A stretch of DNA of 64,000 nt from Aridibacter sp965216195 (GCA_965216195.1 OZ244151.1:3224001-3288000), one strand, 5' to 3'. Counted from the first letter of the stretch, positions 25,623-35,695 are shown. Program-made: numbers and translations. The notes: generated by a model not told the origin, from the letters alone.

Positions 25623-28600
25623 ATGGATAGCAAAGACAGTAAAACTAACTTTGCATTACTAAAAGAAAAAGTTCTGGGTCAAAACGGTAAGGAATATTGG
25701 CGTAGCGTTGAGGAATTTGTTGACGCACCAGAGTTTGAAGAATTTGTAAAACATGAATATCCCGCCCAGGCAGAGGAATGGGATGATTCACTGAGCCGTA
25801 GAAACTTTATAAAGGTAATGGGAGCTTCGCTCGCTTTTGCCGGTTTGAGCGGCTGCGTGATCCAACCGGCAGAGCAGATCGTTCCTTATGTAACTGCACC
25901 GGAGGGTTTGGTTCCGGGAAAACCGCTTTATTACTCGACGGCGATGACGCTTGGCGGGGTTGCGAATGGAGTTTTAGCGCGATCCAATGAAGGGCGCCCG
26001 ACAAAACTTGAAGGAAATCCGGATCACCCGGGAAGTCTCGGCGGTTCTGACATATATACACAGGCTTCGCTTTTAAATCTTTACGATCCTGATCGCTCGA
26101 AAGAGGTTCTGTATCGCGGCGTACCGAAAACCTGGCAGGACTTCATGAAGGCCGTGCGCGATAAAGCTGGTGAGCTTTCCGGCGGCGAAGGTCTTACATT
26201 TTTAACAGAGACCGTGACGTCACCAGCGTTGATCGATCAATTTAAAAGAATTCAAGAAGAACTTCCAAATGCAAAGTGGCACCAATATGAGCCGGTCAAT
26301 AGCGACAACGCTCTCGAAGGTGCGAGGAAGGCATTTGGATCGCCGGCTCAGGCGGTTTACAAGTTTGATAAAGCGGATAGAATTTTGTCGCTCGACGCGG
26401 ATATTTTCTCGGGTTTTAACGTCCGCTATATGAAGGATTTTGGAAAAGGGCGTTCGCTTGCTGATGGCAAGAAGGAGATGAACCGCCTTTACGCCGTTGA
26501 AACAACGATGAGTCTGACCGGTGCCAAAGCCGATCACAGGCTTGCCGTGAAGCCGAGCGAAATGCCGGAAATTGCAAAAGCGATCGCAAAGGCAGTAGGC
26601 GTTTCGGCCGCAACGACCAATTATTCCGAAAACGCAAAATGGATTGAGGAAATGGCGAAAGACTTGCAGGAACACAGAGGCAAATCGCTCGTCGTAGTCG
26701 GTGAAAATCAACCGGCAATCGTCCACGCCATCGCGCATGCCATTAATGATTCGCTTGGAAACATCGGTCAAACAGTAGATTTTATCGAGCCGCTATCGCC
26801 AAACTCCGGTAAGCCGCAAAAAGAACAACTCAAAGAGCTGATTGAAGATGTTGACGGCGACAAAGTAAAAATGCTCGTTGTTATCGGCGGAAATCCAGTT
26901 TACAACACACCGAGCGACCTTAAATTAACTAAGGAAAGGATGGAGAAGATTCCGTCCAGAGTTCATTTGGGCGAATACGTGGATGAAACCGGTATTCTCT
27001 GCCAATGGCATGCAAGCGCCGCAAACTACCTTGAATCCTGGGGAGATTCAGTAGCTTTTGACGGAACGGTTTCGATCTCGCAGCCGCTTATCAAGCCGCT
27101 TTACGATGGCAAAAGCGTTTACGAAGTTTTACAGCTTTTCTTTAAAGAAGACTTTGAAAAGAAAGATTTAGCAGTCGTTCAAGAATACTGGCAAAAACAG
27201 AATCTAAAACCGGCTCCGGTTGCAAAAACAACCGCGCAGGAACCGGCGAAACCGGATGCGGCAGCAGAAAACATAGATGCCGCTCAAACTGAAAATAAGG
27301 AAGCCAAGCCTGAGGCTACGCCGGCTCCGACACCTGTAGCTACTGCGACACCGGCGCCCGCGTCAAAAAATGGTGCCTCTACTCCAAAAACATTTGAAGA
27401 TAATTGGCGAAAGGTTTTGCACGATGGATTTGTTCCCGGCTCTGAAGCGGCGACAAAATCTGTCTCTGTAAGCACTGGATTTTTGAGTGAAACCGAAGAA
27501 TCTTCGGGCGGCAGCGGAGCCATTGAGGTTTCGATACTTCCCGATCCATCTGTCTATGACGGCCGTTTTGCGAATAATGGCTGGCTCCAGGAATTACCAA
27601 ACCCTTTAAATAAGGTGACGTGGGAAAACGTTGCGCTGATTTCGCCAAATACGGCCAAGAAACTCGGTATCAACCAGGATAAGAGATACAACGATTACGC
27701 CGGCGGCGAATTGGGTCGGGCATTTATCAATACTAAAGGCGGAAACATGGAATCCGACCTGCTCGAGCTTACCGTAAACGGCACAAAATTAAGTGAAAAC
27801 GTTCCTGCCTGGATCGCACCGGGACAACCCGATGATGTAATCACGATTTTCCTCGGCTATGGACGCGAAAGAGCGGGAAGAGTTGGAAACGGGCTGGGGT
27901 ATAACGCTTACGAGGTTCAAAAATCAGATGCGATGTGGTTTAGCAAGGGCGACATCGTAAACACAAATTATCAAACGACGGTTGCTTCAACGCAGATCCA
28001 TTTCAACATGGAAGGGCGCGATATCTTGCGCAACTGGAGTCTTGAGGAATACGAACACCACGTCGAAGAGAAGTATCACGATCCAAAAGAGCAATACAAA
28101 AAGTCGATGTACGGCAACGAGTTTGAAGATGTTTACGCCGCTCATAATCGCTGGGCGATGACAATCGATTTAAATTCGTGTGTTGGCTGCAATTCCTGTG
28201 TGCTGGCCTGCCAATCGGAAAACAACATCCCTGTGGTCGGTAAGGAACAGGTCGAACGCAGCCGCGAGATGCATTGGATGAGAGTAGATGCTTATTACGG
28301 CGGTGAGGACATTAATAACCCGGATGGGCCGAATTTCCAGCCTGTATTGTGCCAACAGTGTGAGCAAGCCCCTTGTGAAGTCGTTTGCCCGGTCCACGCT
28401 ACTGTTCATAGCGCTGAAGGCCTAAACGACATGGTTTATAACCGCTGTATCGGCACTCGGTATTGTTCAAACAACTGCCCTTATAAGGTTCGTCGCTTTA
28501 ATTTTGCACTTTATCAAGATTGGGATACGCCTCAATACAAATTGATGCGCAATCCGGAAGTTACGATTCGCAGCCGCGGTGTAATGGAAAAATGCACATA

Positions 28601-28904
28601 TTGCACCCAAAGAATTTCTGCTGCGAGAATCGAGGCAGAAAAAGACGGGCGTGAGATAAAGGATGGCGAAGTGGTTACGGCATGTCAGGCGTCTTGCCCG
28701 ACCGATGCAATCGTATTTGGTAACCTCCGCGATAAGGACAGCAAGATCGCTAAAACCAAGAAGGATCATAGAAATTATGCGCTGCTCAATCATGAATTGA
28801 ACACGCAGCCGAGAACGTCATATTTAGCCGGCGTAAGAAATCAGAATAAAGCAATGCCGGATTACATTGCGCCGAAAACGAAAACTGCAGGCGAAAGCCA
28901 CTAA
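25623..28904 (+). CDS. actB: ACIII subunit ActB, fused molybdopterin-oxidoreductase-like and Fe-S protein
   Basis: The 1093-residue iron-sulfur subunit of ACIII. Residues 1-800 form the molybdopterin-oxidoreductase-like half, which in this family carries no molybdenum; the C-terminal quarter binds four Fe-S clusters. Visible clusters of Cys are CVGCNSCVLAC, CQQCEQAPCEVVC, RYCSNNC and CTYCTQR followed by ACQASC. Near the N-terminus SRRNFIKVMGASLAF resembles a Tat signal and ends at LSGC, a possible lipobox. An Ala/Pro/Glu-rich low-complexity insert lies at about residues 530-595 (27210-27410). It functions on the periplasmic side with ActA, ActC and ActE. Confidence 0.95.
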   Translation: MDSKDSKTNFALLKEKVLGQNGKEYWRSVEEFVDAPEFEEFVKHEYPAQAEEWDDSLSRRNFIKVMGASLAFAGLSGCVIQPAEQIVPYVTAPEGLVPGKPLYYSTAMTLGGVANGVLARSNEGRPTKLEGNPDHPGSLGGSDIYTQASLLNLYDPDRSKEVLYRGVPKTWQDFMKAVRDKAGELSGGEGLTFLTETVTSPALIDQFKRIQEELPNAKWHQYEPVNSDNALEGARKAFGSPAQAVYKFDKADRILSLDADIFSGFNVRYMKDFGKGRSLADGKKEMNRLYAVETTMSLTGAKADHRLAVKPSEMPEIAKAIAKAVGVSAATTNYSENAKWIEEMAKDLQEHRGKSLVVVGENQPAIVHAIAHAINDSLGNIGQTVDFIEPLSPNSGKPQKEQLKELIEDVDGDKVKMLVVIGGNPVYNTPSDLKLTKERMEKIPSRVHLGEYVDETGILCQWHASAANYLESWGDSVAFDGTVSISQPLIKPLYDGKSVYEVLQLFFKEDFEKKDLAVVQEYWQKQNLKPAPVAKTTAQEPAKPDAAAENIDAAQTENKEAKPEATPAPTPVATATPAPASKNGASTPKTFEDNWRKVLHDGFVPGSEAATKSVSVSTGFLSETEESSGGSGAIEVSILPDPSVYDGRFANNGWLQELPNPLNKVTWENVALISPNTAKKLGINQDKRYNDYAGGELGRAFINTKGGNMESDLLELTVNGTKLSENVPAWIAPGQPDDVITIFLGYGRERAGRVGNGLGYNAYEVQKSDAMWFSKGDIVNTNYQTTVASTQIHFNMEGRDILRNWSLEEYEHHVEEKYHDPKEQYKKSMYGNEFEDVYAAHNRWAMTIDLNSCVGCNSCVLACQSENNIPVVGKEQVERSREMHWMRVDAYYGGEDINNPDGPNFQPVLCQQCEQAPCEVVCPVHATVHSAEGLNDMVYNRCIGTRYCSNNCPYKVRRFNFALYQDWDTPQYKLMRNPEVTIRSRGVMEKCTYCTQRISAARIEAEKDGREIKDGEVVTACQASCPTDAIVFGNLRDKDSKIAKTKKDHRNYALLNHELNTQPRTSYLAGVRNQNKAMPDYIAPKTKTAGESH

Positions 28905-28964
28905 ACGAAGTTTCCCGGGAAGTTGCGGGGTTTTAGTGCCGCCGATTTGGAACTTTAACTATTT

Positions 28965-30392
28965 ATGCAAGACGTAAAAGACTTACAAAAGGTTCAAAGA
29001 GAAATCTATCCGCCGATGGTCGAAGGCGACCACGATTACGGTTCAGTAACTGACAAGATCAGTGATCTTACGCTTAAAAAGCGAACGCCGTTTGGTTGGT
29101 TTATCGGTTTTGGCATTGCGTTTTTAGTCGCACAGCTTCTTTTGATGACTGTGACGCTATTATTTGCGAAAGGTGTCGCGATCTGGGGAAACAATCAGCC
29201 GGTTGGATGGGCTTTTCCGATTATCAACTTCGTTTGGTGGATTGGTATCGGCCACGCCGGAACCCTGATTTCAGCTATCCTTTTGCTTCTTAATCAGAAA
29301 TGGCGAACCTCGATTAACCGTTTCGCTGAGGCAATGACACTTTTTGCGGTCGCCTGTGCGGGCATGTTTCCGATCCTTCATACCGGTCGCCCATGGTTGG
29401 CTTTCTGGATGCTTCCTTATCCTAATACGATGGGGATGTGGCAAAACTTCCGTAGCCCGCTTATGTGGGACGTTTTTGCTGTAACAACATATGCGACGGT
29501 TTCTCTTCTTTTCTGGTATGTCGGCCTAATCCCTGATATTGCAACACTTAGAGATAGAGCTAAAAACAAGTTTTTCAAAAAGATTTATGGTTTATTTTCC
29601 TGGGGCTGGCGCGGTTCGGCAAGACACTGGCATCGATATGAGATTGCTTATTTGCTTTTGGCAGGGCTTTCAACACCCCTCGTTTTGTCGGTTCATTCGA
29701 TCGTAAGTTTGGACTTCTCCGTGGCGCAATTGCCGGGTTGGCACGCGACGATCTTCCCGCCATACTTTGTTGCGGGTGCTATCTTCGCAGGCTTTGCGAT
29801 GGTTTTGATTCTCTGTATCCCGCTCCGCGTCTGGTACAACATGAAGGATCTGATCACCGATAAGCACCTTATCTACATGGGTAAGATTATGCTCGCAACT
29901 GGAATGATCGTTTGCTACGGCTACGCCATGGAAGCATTTTTCGCATGGTATAGCGGAGCAAAATTCGAAACCTTTATGATGTACAACCGCATGTTTGGTG
30001 GGCCGTATTGGTGGTCTTACTGGCTGCTGATCCTTTGTAATGGAATTTCGATCCAGTTTCTGTGGTTTAAGCGTTTTAGAGAAAACGCATTTTGGCTGTT
30101 TATCATTGCCGTCATTGTTTCGATCGGCATGTGGCTCGAGCGCTTCGTGATTATTGTTACGAGTCTTCACAGAGATTTTCTGCCGGGGTCCTGGGGAATG
30201 TTTTCGCCTACAATATTCGATTGGACGATGTATCTCGGCACAATAGGCTTCTTTTTCGCGCTCATCTTCCTGTTTGTCAGGTTGCTGCCGGTGATTTCAA
30301 TTTTCGAGGTAAGAACCCTTTTACCGGAAGCTGAAGTTGATCACCACGGACATGAGCACGAGCATTCGGGGAGCACTGTAACGGGCGATTAA
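28965..30392 (+). CDS. actC: ACIII subunit ActC, NrfD-like quinol-binding membrane protein
   Basis: Integral membrane subunit of 475 residues with about ten helices. It is of the NrfD/PsrC family and is believed to bind menaquinol and perhaps conduct protons. Characteristic segments are FVWWIGIGHAGTLISAILLL, ACAGMFPILHTGRPWLAFW, SVHSIVSLDFSVAQLPGWHATIFP and YCYGYAMEAFFAWYSGAKFE-like sequence near residue 320. A His-rich tail (HHGHEHEHS) ends the protein. The stop codon is embedded in a GGGCGA-TTAAG-TCGCCC hairpin (30383-30399) followed by CTTT, a possible partial terminator or mRNA-processing site between actC and actD. ActF in the same operon is a second, related membrane subunit. Confidence 0.94.
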   Translation: MQDVKDLQKVQREIYPPMVEGDHDYGSVTDKISDLTLKKRTPFGWFIGFGIAFLVAQLLLMTVTLLFAKGVAIWGNNQPVGWAFPIINFVWWIGIGHAGTLISAILLLLNQKWRTSINRFAEAMTLFAVACAGMFPILHTGRPWLAFWMLPYPNTMGMWQNFRSPLMWDVFAVTTYATVSLLFWYVGLIPDIATLRDRAKNKFFKKIYGLFSWGWRGSARHWHRYEIAYLLLAGLSTPLVLSVHSIVSLDFSVAQLPGWHATIFPPYFVAGAIFAGFAMVLILCIPLRVWYNMKDLITDKHLIYMGKIMLATGMIVCYGYAMEAFFAWYSGAKFETFMMYNRMFGGPYWWSYWLLILCNGISIQFLWFKRFRENAFWLFIIAVIVSIGMWLERFVIIVTSLHRDFLPGSWGMFSPTIFDWTMYLGTIGFFFALIFLFVRLLPVISIFEVRTLLPEAEVDHHGHEHEHSGSTVTGD

Positions 30393-30532
30393 GTCGCCCC
30401 TTTGAAAATTTAGTTTCTTATTAATTTGCTCACAGCTGGGGTTTGTTCGCGAACTGCTTTTGACGCAACTCACCCATGCCGAGGCTGTTTGCCGGCAAAA
30501 TACTGGCTGTGGGCGACCAAAACTTTTAAGTT

Positions 30533-31066
30533 ATGGAAAAACAAATGTACGGATTATTAGCGGAGTTTGATTCATCAACGGAGTTGGTGGTAGCCGCTGA
30601 AAAAACGCGTGACGCCGGATTTACTGAAACTGACGCGTATTCGCCGTTTCCGATTCATGAAATGGACGAAGCGCTAGGTATTAAGAGGAGCATTCTTCCT
30701 TATTTGGTTTTTGGCGGCGGCATCTTGGGCTTATTGCTGGGAATGGGATTGCAGTATTACACCCACGTAATTGAATATCCGCTTATTGTTGGCGGTCGTC
30801 CGCATTTTAGTTTGCCGGCATTTGTACCACCCGCGTATGAGCTGACGATTTTACTCGCTTCGTTTGCGGCGGTTTTTGGAATGCTGCTGCTCAATGGGCT
30901 CCCAAAGCCATATCACCCCGTATTTAATGTTCCGAGATTTAGTCTCGCTTCGCGCGAAAAGTTTTTCCTGTTAATCAAAAGTGAAGATCCGAAATTTGAT
31001 TACGAAGAAACAAAGGATTTTATTGAAAGCCTTAGTCCGCAGGAGGTCTTTGACGTTGATGAATAA
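30533..31066 (+). CDS. actD: ACIII subunit ActD (DUF3341)
   Basis: Membrane protein of 177 residues. The N-terminal half is cytoplasmic and ferredoxin-like (GLLAEFDSSTELVVAAEKTRDAGFTETDAYSPFPIHEMDEALG). Two transmembrane helices follow (LPYLVFGGGILGLLLGMGLQ and YELTILLASFAAVFGMLLLNGL), with FNVPRFSLASREKFFLLIKS after them. This is the ActD/DUF3341 pattern. It may support assembly or stability of the ActC/ActF membrane arm. Its last 8 bases overlap the actE start, implying coupled translation. Confidence 0.93.
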   Translation: MEKQMYGLLAEFDSSTELVVAAEKTRDAGFTETDAYSPFPIHEMDEALGIKRSILPYLVFGGGILGLLLGMGLQYYTHVIEYPLIVGGRPHFSLPAFVPPAYELTILLASFAAVFGMLLLNGLPKPYHPVFNVPRFSLASREKFFLLIKSEDPKFDYEETKDFIESLSPQEVFDVDE

Positions 31067-31820
31067 AGCGGAAACAACAAATAAGAATGAAAAAGTAAAA
31101 AAGCGCATACTTATTTTTACTTTTTGCCTTTTAACTTTTTCTTTTGCGACAGCGTGTCGCTACGACATGCAGGATCAGCCGCGCTTAAAGCCCTATAAAT
31201 CGAGTGATTTCTTTCCTGATAAGAAGGCTATGCGCGATTTACCTGCCGGCACAGTCGCACGCGGACAGCTAAATGAAAATAAGGCTTTTTATACCGGGAA
31301 AAAGGAAAACGCCGATCCAAACATTCAGGTTGAATCAACTACTGACGCTTCGGGAAACACGCTTGTTTCGAGTTTTCCGAATGACGTAGAAGAGATGCCG
31401 ATTCCCGTCACAAAAGAATTGCTTGACCGCGGCGAAGAACGCTACAACATCCACTGTATGGTGTGTCACGGACCCGTAGGCAAGGGCGATGGAATGGTCG
31501 TAAGACGCGGCTACCCACAACCACCTACTTATCATGACGACCGCCTGAGAGATGCCCCTGTCGGACACTTTTTCGACGTAATGACAAATGGTTGGGGCAA
31601 AATGAACAGCTACGCATCTCAGATTTCAGTTGCGGATCGCTGGGCGATTGTGGCGCACATAAGAACCCTGCAACTTAGCCAAAACCCCGATGGAATTGCA
31701 AAGATAAACGAAGATTCAAAAACGGATGAAGCGGCTGACGCAGAAACACAAACATCAAATGAAGCGACAAAGAACAATGAAGTTCCCAAAAAAGAGGGTG
31801 ACGAGGGAGGTAAAGAGTGA
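31059..31820 (+). CDS. actE: ACIII subunit ActE, monoheme cytochrome c lipoprotein
   Basis: Lipid-anchored cytochrome c domain that receives electrons from ACIII. The ATG at 31059 is chosen because it yields a lipoprotein signal ending in a lipobox (ATAC), with AGGAGG about 12 bases upstream, though the open frame extends further. The heme site is CMVCHG near residue 135. The axial Met is probably in KMNSYASQI. A Glu/Lys/Asn-rich tail of about 40 residues closes the protein. It overlaps actD by 8 bases and actF by 4 (GTGA). Confidence 0.92.
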   Translation: MNKAETTNKNEKVKKRILIFTFCLLTFSFATACRYDMQDQPRLKPYKSSDFFPDKKAMRDLPAGTVARGQLNENKAFYTGKKENADPNIQVESTTDASGNTLVSSFPNDVEEMPIPVTKELLDRGEERYNIHCMVCHGPVGKGDGMVVRRGYPQPPTYHDDRLRDAPVGHFFDVMTNGWGKMNSYASQISVADRWAIVAHIRTLQLSQNPDGIAKINEDSKTDEAADAETQTSNEATKNNEVPKKEGDEGGKE

Positions 31821-33043
31821 AGATTAACGACACTTTTAAAACCCCTGAAGCGCTTGACCGCATCCAGGCGCTTGCGCTCGGAGTAGGCGGAATCGGACTG
31901 CTCGTTTGGGCCGTCGGATGCTATCTAAACACTGAATCTGCATTGCGCGGGTGGCTTTTGGGCTTTATTTTCTGGGCTGGAATTGGAATCGGCGGTTTGG
32001 GGATACTCCATTTACAGTATTTGACCGGCGGGGCCTGGGGCGTTGTAATTCGGCGCGTAGTCGAAGCTTGTTCGCGTACGATCCCGCTGCTTGCCGTCTT
32101 GTTTGCTCCAATCGGAATGGGAATGTTTTTCCTGTATGACTGGACGCATCTGCAGGCAGCTGGTAACGACGAGATAATGAAATGGCGCGGCTGGTATATG
32201 GAGCCTTTCTGGTGGTGTGCGAGGGCGGTGCTCTATTTTGCGCTTTTCAGCTTTATGGGCTACATGCTTAACAATTGGTCGCAACGCCAGGATGCCTCTT
32301 CAGATTACGAAGAATCAGCCGGACACCTGGGCTCGGCAACTGCGTTCTCCGGACCATCGATAATTTTTTACGTCCTGATCGTAACATTTGCCACCGTTGA
32401 TTGGATGATGACGCTCGAGCCGCACTGGTTTTCAACCATGTGGGGATTCCTTTTTGTAGCAGGTTGGGCGTTAAGCTGCTTCTGTTTTTCGGTCGCGGTA
32501 CTGGCTTATTTGAATGATAAGGCTCCAATGGATCGCGTGCTCGGCAAACGACATTTTCACGATATTGGAAAATTAATGCTCGCCCTCGTAATGATCTGGG
32601 CATATTTTAATTTCTCGCAGTATTTGATTATTTGGTCGGGCAATCTTACGGAAGAAACTCCTTATTACATGGTTCGCGGACAAGGCGGGTGGCGAACGCT
32701 GAGCTGGATTTTGATTGTTTTCCATTTTGTATTTCCGTTTCTCATTCTGCTTATGCAGGATTTCAAACGCAAAGCTAAGTGGCTGGCGGCATTGGCGATT
32801 TTCATACTTGTTATGAGGCTCGTAGATATGTACGGCATTATCGGCCCGAGCCCGAGAATTGGGGAAGTTGAAAAGCATTTACTTGAAATTCCGTTTCGCT
32901 TAAGTGTGTGGGATTTCGTAGCTCCGGTCGCAATCGGTGGGATATGGATTTGGTGGTTTATACGCGAATTGAAACAGAGACCTATCGTGCCATTTAAGGA
33001 TCCGTTTTTTGAAAATGCGATCAAACATGGAAGGGGACACTAA
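31817..33043 (+). CDS. actF: ACIII subunit ActF, NrfD-like membrane protein
   Basis: A 408-residue membrane protein homologous to ActC but shorter, with about ten hydrophobic helices. Diagnostic segments are GWLLGFIFWAGIGIGGLGIL, LQYLTGGAWGVVIRR, WYMEPFWWCARAVLYF, TVDWMMTLEPHWFSTMWGF, and FNFSQYLIIWSGNLTEETP followed by HFVFPFLILL. It starts with GTG overlapping the ActE TGA stop. In ACIII it forms the second half of the membrane arm next to ActC. Confidence 0.94.
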   Translation: MKINDTFKTPEALDRIQALALGVGGIGLLVWAVGCYLNTESALRGWLLGFIFWAGIGIGGLGILHLQYLTGGAWGVVIRRVVEACSRTIPLLAVLFAPIGMGMFFLYDWTHLQAAGNDEIMKWRGWYMEPFWWCARAVLYFALFSFMGYMLNNWSQRQDASSDYEESAGHLGSATAFSGPSIIFYVLIVTFATVDWMMTLEPHWFSTMWGFLFVAGWALSCFCFSVAVLAYLNDKAPMDRVLGKRHFHDIGKLMLALVMIWAYFNFSQYLIIWSGNLTEETPYYMVRGQGGWRTLSWILIVFHFVFPFLILLMQDFKRKAKWLAALAIFILVMRLVDMYGIIGPSPRIGEVEKHLLEIPFRLSVWDFVAPVAIGGIWIWWFIRELKQRPIVPFKDPFFENAIKHGRGH

Positions 33044-33048
33044 AGATT

Positions 33049-33594
33049 ATGTCAGAACACAGCCAAGTAGAAGTTGATTTGGATAAGCCATATGAAGAAG
33101 ATGCGATTAGCTATACAGGAATCGCTTACACGACGATTGGGCTTGCCGTAGTTGTCCTTCTTTCGTTTTTCTTGATGTGGTATTTGCAGTATCGAATTCT
33201 GCAGCCGTGGCTTGATGCGCAAAACGAAGAAAACGCGAATCCTTTGGCTTTAAGTGATGAAGAAAGACTTCCTTCAGGTCCGCGTTTGCAATCGGCCCCT
33301 GGGTTTGGTGTAGACGACCCTAAAAAAGGTCGCATTTCGCTGCAATTGAGAGAGCCTCAAGCGGAATGGAAGGAACTCCAACGGCAATATAAGGATATTT
33401 GGGAAAATGGCGAAAAAGGTCCGGATGGAAAAACGATTATCGCGCTTCCGATAAAAGAAGCTAAAGAAAAGCTTTTGAAGGATGGAGGTCTGAAATCGGC
33501 GTCTGGAGCCGATGCGGAAAAGACATTGGAAAGCGCCAACAGTTTTGTTTCGGGATCGAGCGCGGGAAGAATAGCTTCCGAAAAGCGCAGGTAA
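33049..33594 (+). CDS. One-helix ACIII-associated protein of unknown function
   Basis: A 181-residue protein starting 5 bases after actF, so certainly in the operon. It has an acidic N-terminus, a single transmembrane helix (GIAYTTIGLAVVVLLSFFLM, about residues 24-43) and a periplasmic or cytoplasmic tail with a conserved-looking region: PSGPRLQSAPGFGVDD, ISLQLREPQAEWKELQRQY, IIALPIKEAKEKLL. The PRLQ... plus PI.EAM-like pattern is common in small proteins encoded between ACIII and oxidase genes in acidobacteria. It may be an assembly factor or accessory subunit. No cofactor motif is seen. Confidence 0.75.
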   Translation: MSEHSQVEVDLDKPYEEDAISYTGIAYTTIGLAVVVLLSFFLMWYLQYRILQPWLDAQNEENANPLALSDEERLPSGPRLQSAPGFGVDDPKKGRISLQLREPQAEWKELQRQYKDIWENGEKGPDGKTIIALPIKEAKEKLLKDGGLKSASGADAEKTLESANSFVSGSSAGRIASEKRR

Positions 33595-33648
33595 GTAATC
33601 CGGAACGGTTTTAAGTAAGAAAGCTCGCATTTTTTGTATTGCGAGCGG

Positions 33649-34578
33649 ATGGTGAATTTAAAAATGAAAGGAAATTCGGCGGTTTTAAGAAGTTTAGAGC
33701 TGAAACTTTTCGCTAAGTTATGCATTTTATTGGTGTTGGCGTGCAGTGTCTATGCGCAGAATCCGGAGCATTATAGTTCTCCTCTCTATTCGCCAAAAAA
33801 ATACGACCCGACAAAAACGACGGCAAACGGAATTCCGAAGGCGCTTAAAAAGGTTGGGATCGAGCAGAAGCTAAATTCGCAACTTCCTTTAGATGCAAAA
33901 TTCACGGATGCGGCCGGCAAGGAAGTAAAGCTCGGCGAATATTTTGGCAAAGAAAAGCCCGTAATACTTGCATTGGTTTATTACGAATGTCCGATGCTCT
34001 GTAATGAGGTGTTAAACGGTTTAACGGGTTCGCTCAAAGGCGTTTCTTTTGAAGTAGGAAAAGAGTTTGACGTTGTAGCAATCAGCTTTGATTCCCGCGA
34101 ACACGAAAAACCGGAGCTTGCTAAAAATAAGAAAGAAGGATATTTGGAGCGCTACGGAAGACCGGAATCAAAAGACGGCTGGCATTTTTTGACCGGTACG
34201 CAAAGCGAAATTGACAAAGTAACGGAAGCGGTTGGTTTTAACTACGTCTTTGACGAAAGAACCAATCAATTTGCCCATGCCGGCGGAATCATGATCGCCA
34301 CGCCGGAAGGCAAATTATCGAGATATTTTTACGGTATTAATTATGCGCCCAAGGATATCAAGTTTGGAATCATGGAATCCTCCGAGAATAAAATCGGAAA
34401 TCCTGTCGAGCAGCTTTACTTATATTGTTTTCACTACGATCCTGCGACGGGGAAATACGGATTTGCGATTCTAAATGCTCTCAGAATTGCGGGAGTGGTC
34501 ACGCTCCTCGGTATGGGAATGATGGTATTTGTTTTTTGGCGCCGAAACAAGAAAAAGGGATCGCAGGAAGGTTTATAA
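33649..34578 (+). CDS. SCO1/SenC family copper chaperone
   Basis: Delivers copper to the CuA site of cytochrome oxidase subunit II. The thioredoxin-fold domain has the CxxxC pair in YYECPMLCNEV and the distal copper-binding His in NQFAHAGGIMI. An N-terminal signal/anchor ends near CSVYAQ, and there is a C-terminal transmembrane helix (IAGVVTLLGMGMMVFVFW) before a basic tail. The start is uncertain: ATG at 33649 or 33664; a TTG at 33634 is less likely. A GCTCGCA/TGCGAGC hairpin lies at 33622-33645. It sits immediately before the oxidase genes. Confidence 0.9.
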   Translation: MVNLKMKGNSAVLRSLELKLFAKLCILLVLACSVYAQNPEHYSSPLYSPKKYDPTKTTANGIPKALKKVGIEQKLNSQLPLDAKFTDAAGKEVKLGEYFGKEKPVILALVYYECPMLCNEVLNGLTGSLKGVSFEVGKEFDVVAISFDSREHEKPELAKNKKEGYLERYGRPESKDGWHFLTGTQSEIDKVTEAVGFNYVFDERTNQFAHAGGIMIATPEGKLSRYFYGINYAPKDIKFGIMESSENKIGNPVEQLYLYCFHYDPATGKYGFAILNALRIAGVVTLLGMGMMVFVFWRRNKKKGSQEGL

Positions 34579-34642
34579 AAACTTGTAGTTAAAGATTGGC
34601 AATTTTTTGAATTGATTAGGATTTGAAACCTATAAAATTTGT

Positions 34643-35695
34643 ATGGTTATGCAGGAAAAAACTTGGTTTCGATTGTTCCCGGAGCAGGCTTCGTCGTTTG
34701 CCTGGGAAGTAGATCTACTTTTTACATACATTCTCGCAATAACGATATTTTTTGGGATTGGTGTAGTAATCGTAGTGCTTTGGTTTATTTTTAAGTACCG
34801 CGAGCGGGAAAAATTTGCGTCGCCTGAAGGAGCTCATGGTTCGATTGCCCTGGAGGCTACCTGGACGTTTATTCCATTTGTAATCGCAATGTCGATTTTT
34901 GTTTTCGGCGCCTATATATATTTCAAACTCTACACGCCGCCGGCAAATGCAATGGAAGTTTACGTGGTCGGCAAACAATGGATGTGGAAGTTTCAGCATA
35001 ACACCGGACATCGCGAAATCAACGATCTACACATTCCGGTAAATCGCACTGTAAAATTGGTTATGACCACTGAAGACGTTGTTCATGACGTTTTCATACC
35101 GGCTTTCCGAACAAAGGCTGACGTCGTCCCCGGGCGATATACGAATCTTTGGTTTAAGGCTACAAAGCCAGGCAAATACAGACTTTATTGTGCGGAGTAT
35201 TGCGGTTTGAACCACGCGGGAATGGGCGGTTTTGTCTACGTAATGGAACAGAGGGATTTTGACAATTGGCTTGCAGGTACGGAGTCCGATTTAACTCCTG
35301 TCCAGGCTGGTGAAGATCTGTTTACCAATAAACTTGGATGTGCTTCCTGCCACACGGGCGGAGACAGCCAGCGAGGAGCAAAACTCGAAGGGATCGTTGG
35401 CAAAGAAGTTAAATTTACAAGTGGTAAATCACTAACCAGGGACGATGCCTACATACGCGAATCGATTATAAATCCGGGCGGACATGTAGTTGAAGGTTTC
35501 CAGCCGATCATGCCGACCTTTAAGGGACAGGTATCTGAAGAGCAACTCGTTTCCTTAGTGGCATACATTAAATCCTTAAGCGGCGACCAGAGCGGAAGCA
35601 CGACTCCGGCAGCGGATAGTTCGTCAACCAAGAAAGCGGACGAAACCCAGAAAGATGCTGCTGAAGCAGCGCCGGAAGGAGACAAGGGTAAGTAA
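34643..35695 (+). CDS. ctaC: caa3-type cytochrome c oxidase subunit II with fused cytochrome c
   Basis: Subunit II: two N-terminal helices (about residues 18-48 and 70-95), a cupredoxin domain with CuA ligands CAEYCGLNHAGM, and a fused C-terminal cytochrome c domain with heme site CASCHTGG and probable axial Met in PIMPTFKGQV. This fusion defines caa3-type enzymes, which take electrons directly from ACIII or its cytochrome. A Ser/Thr/Ala/Glu/Lys tail of about 40 residues ends the protein. ATG at 34643 or 34649. ctaD starts 1 base after the stop. Confidence 0.95.
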   Translation: MVMQEKTWFRLFPEQASSFAWEVDLLFTYILAITIFFGIGVVIVVLWFIFKYREREKFASPEGAHGSIALEATWTFIPFVIAMSIFVFGAYIYFKLYTPPANAMEVYVVGKQWMWKFQHNTGHREINDLHIPVNRTVKLVMTTEDVVHDVFIPAFRTKADVVPGRYTNLWFKATKPGKYRLYCAEYCGLNHAGMGGFVYVMEQRDFDNWLAGTESDLTPVQAGEDLFTNKLGCASCHTGGDSQRGAKLEGIVGKEVKFTSGKSLTRDDAYIRESIINPGGHVVEGFQPIMPTFKGQVSEEQLVSLVAYIKSLSGDQSGSTTPAADSSSTKKADETQKDAAEAAPEGDKGK

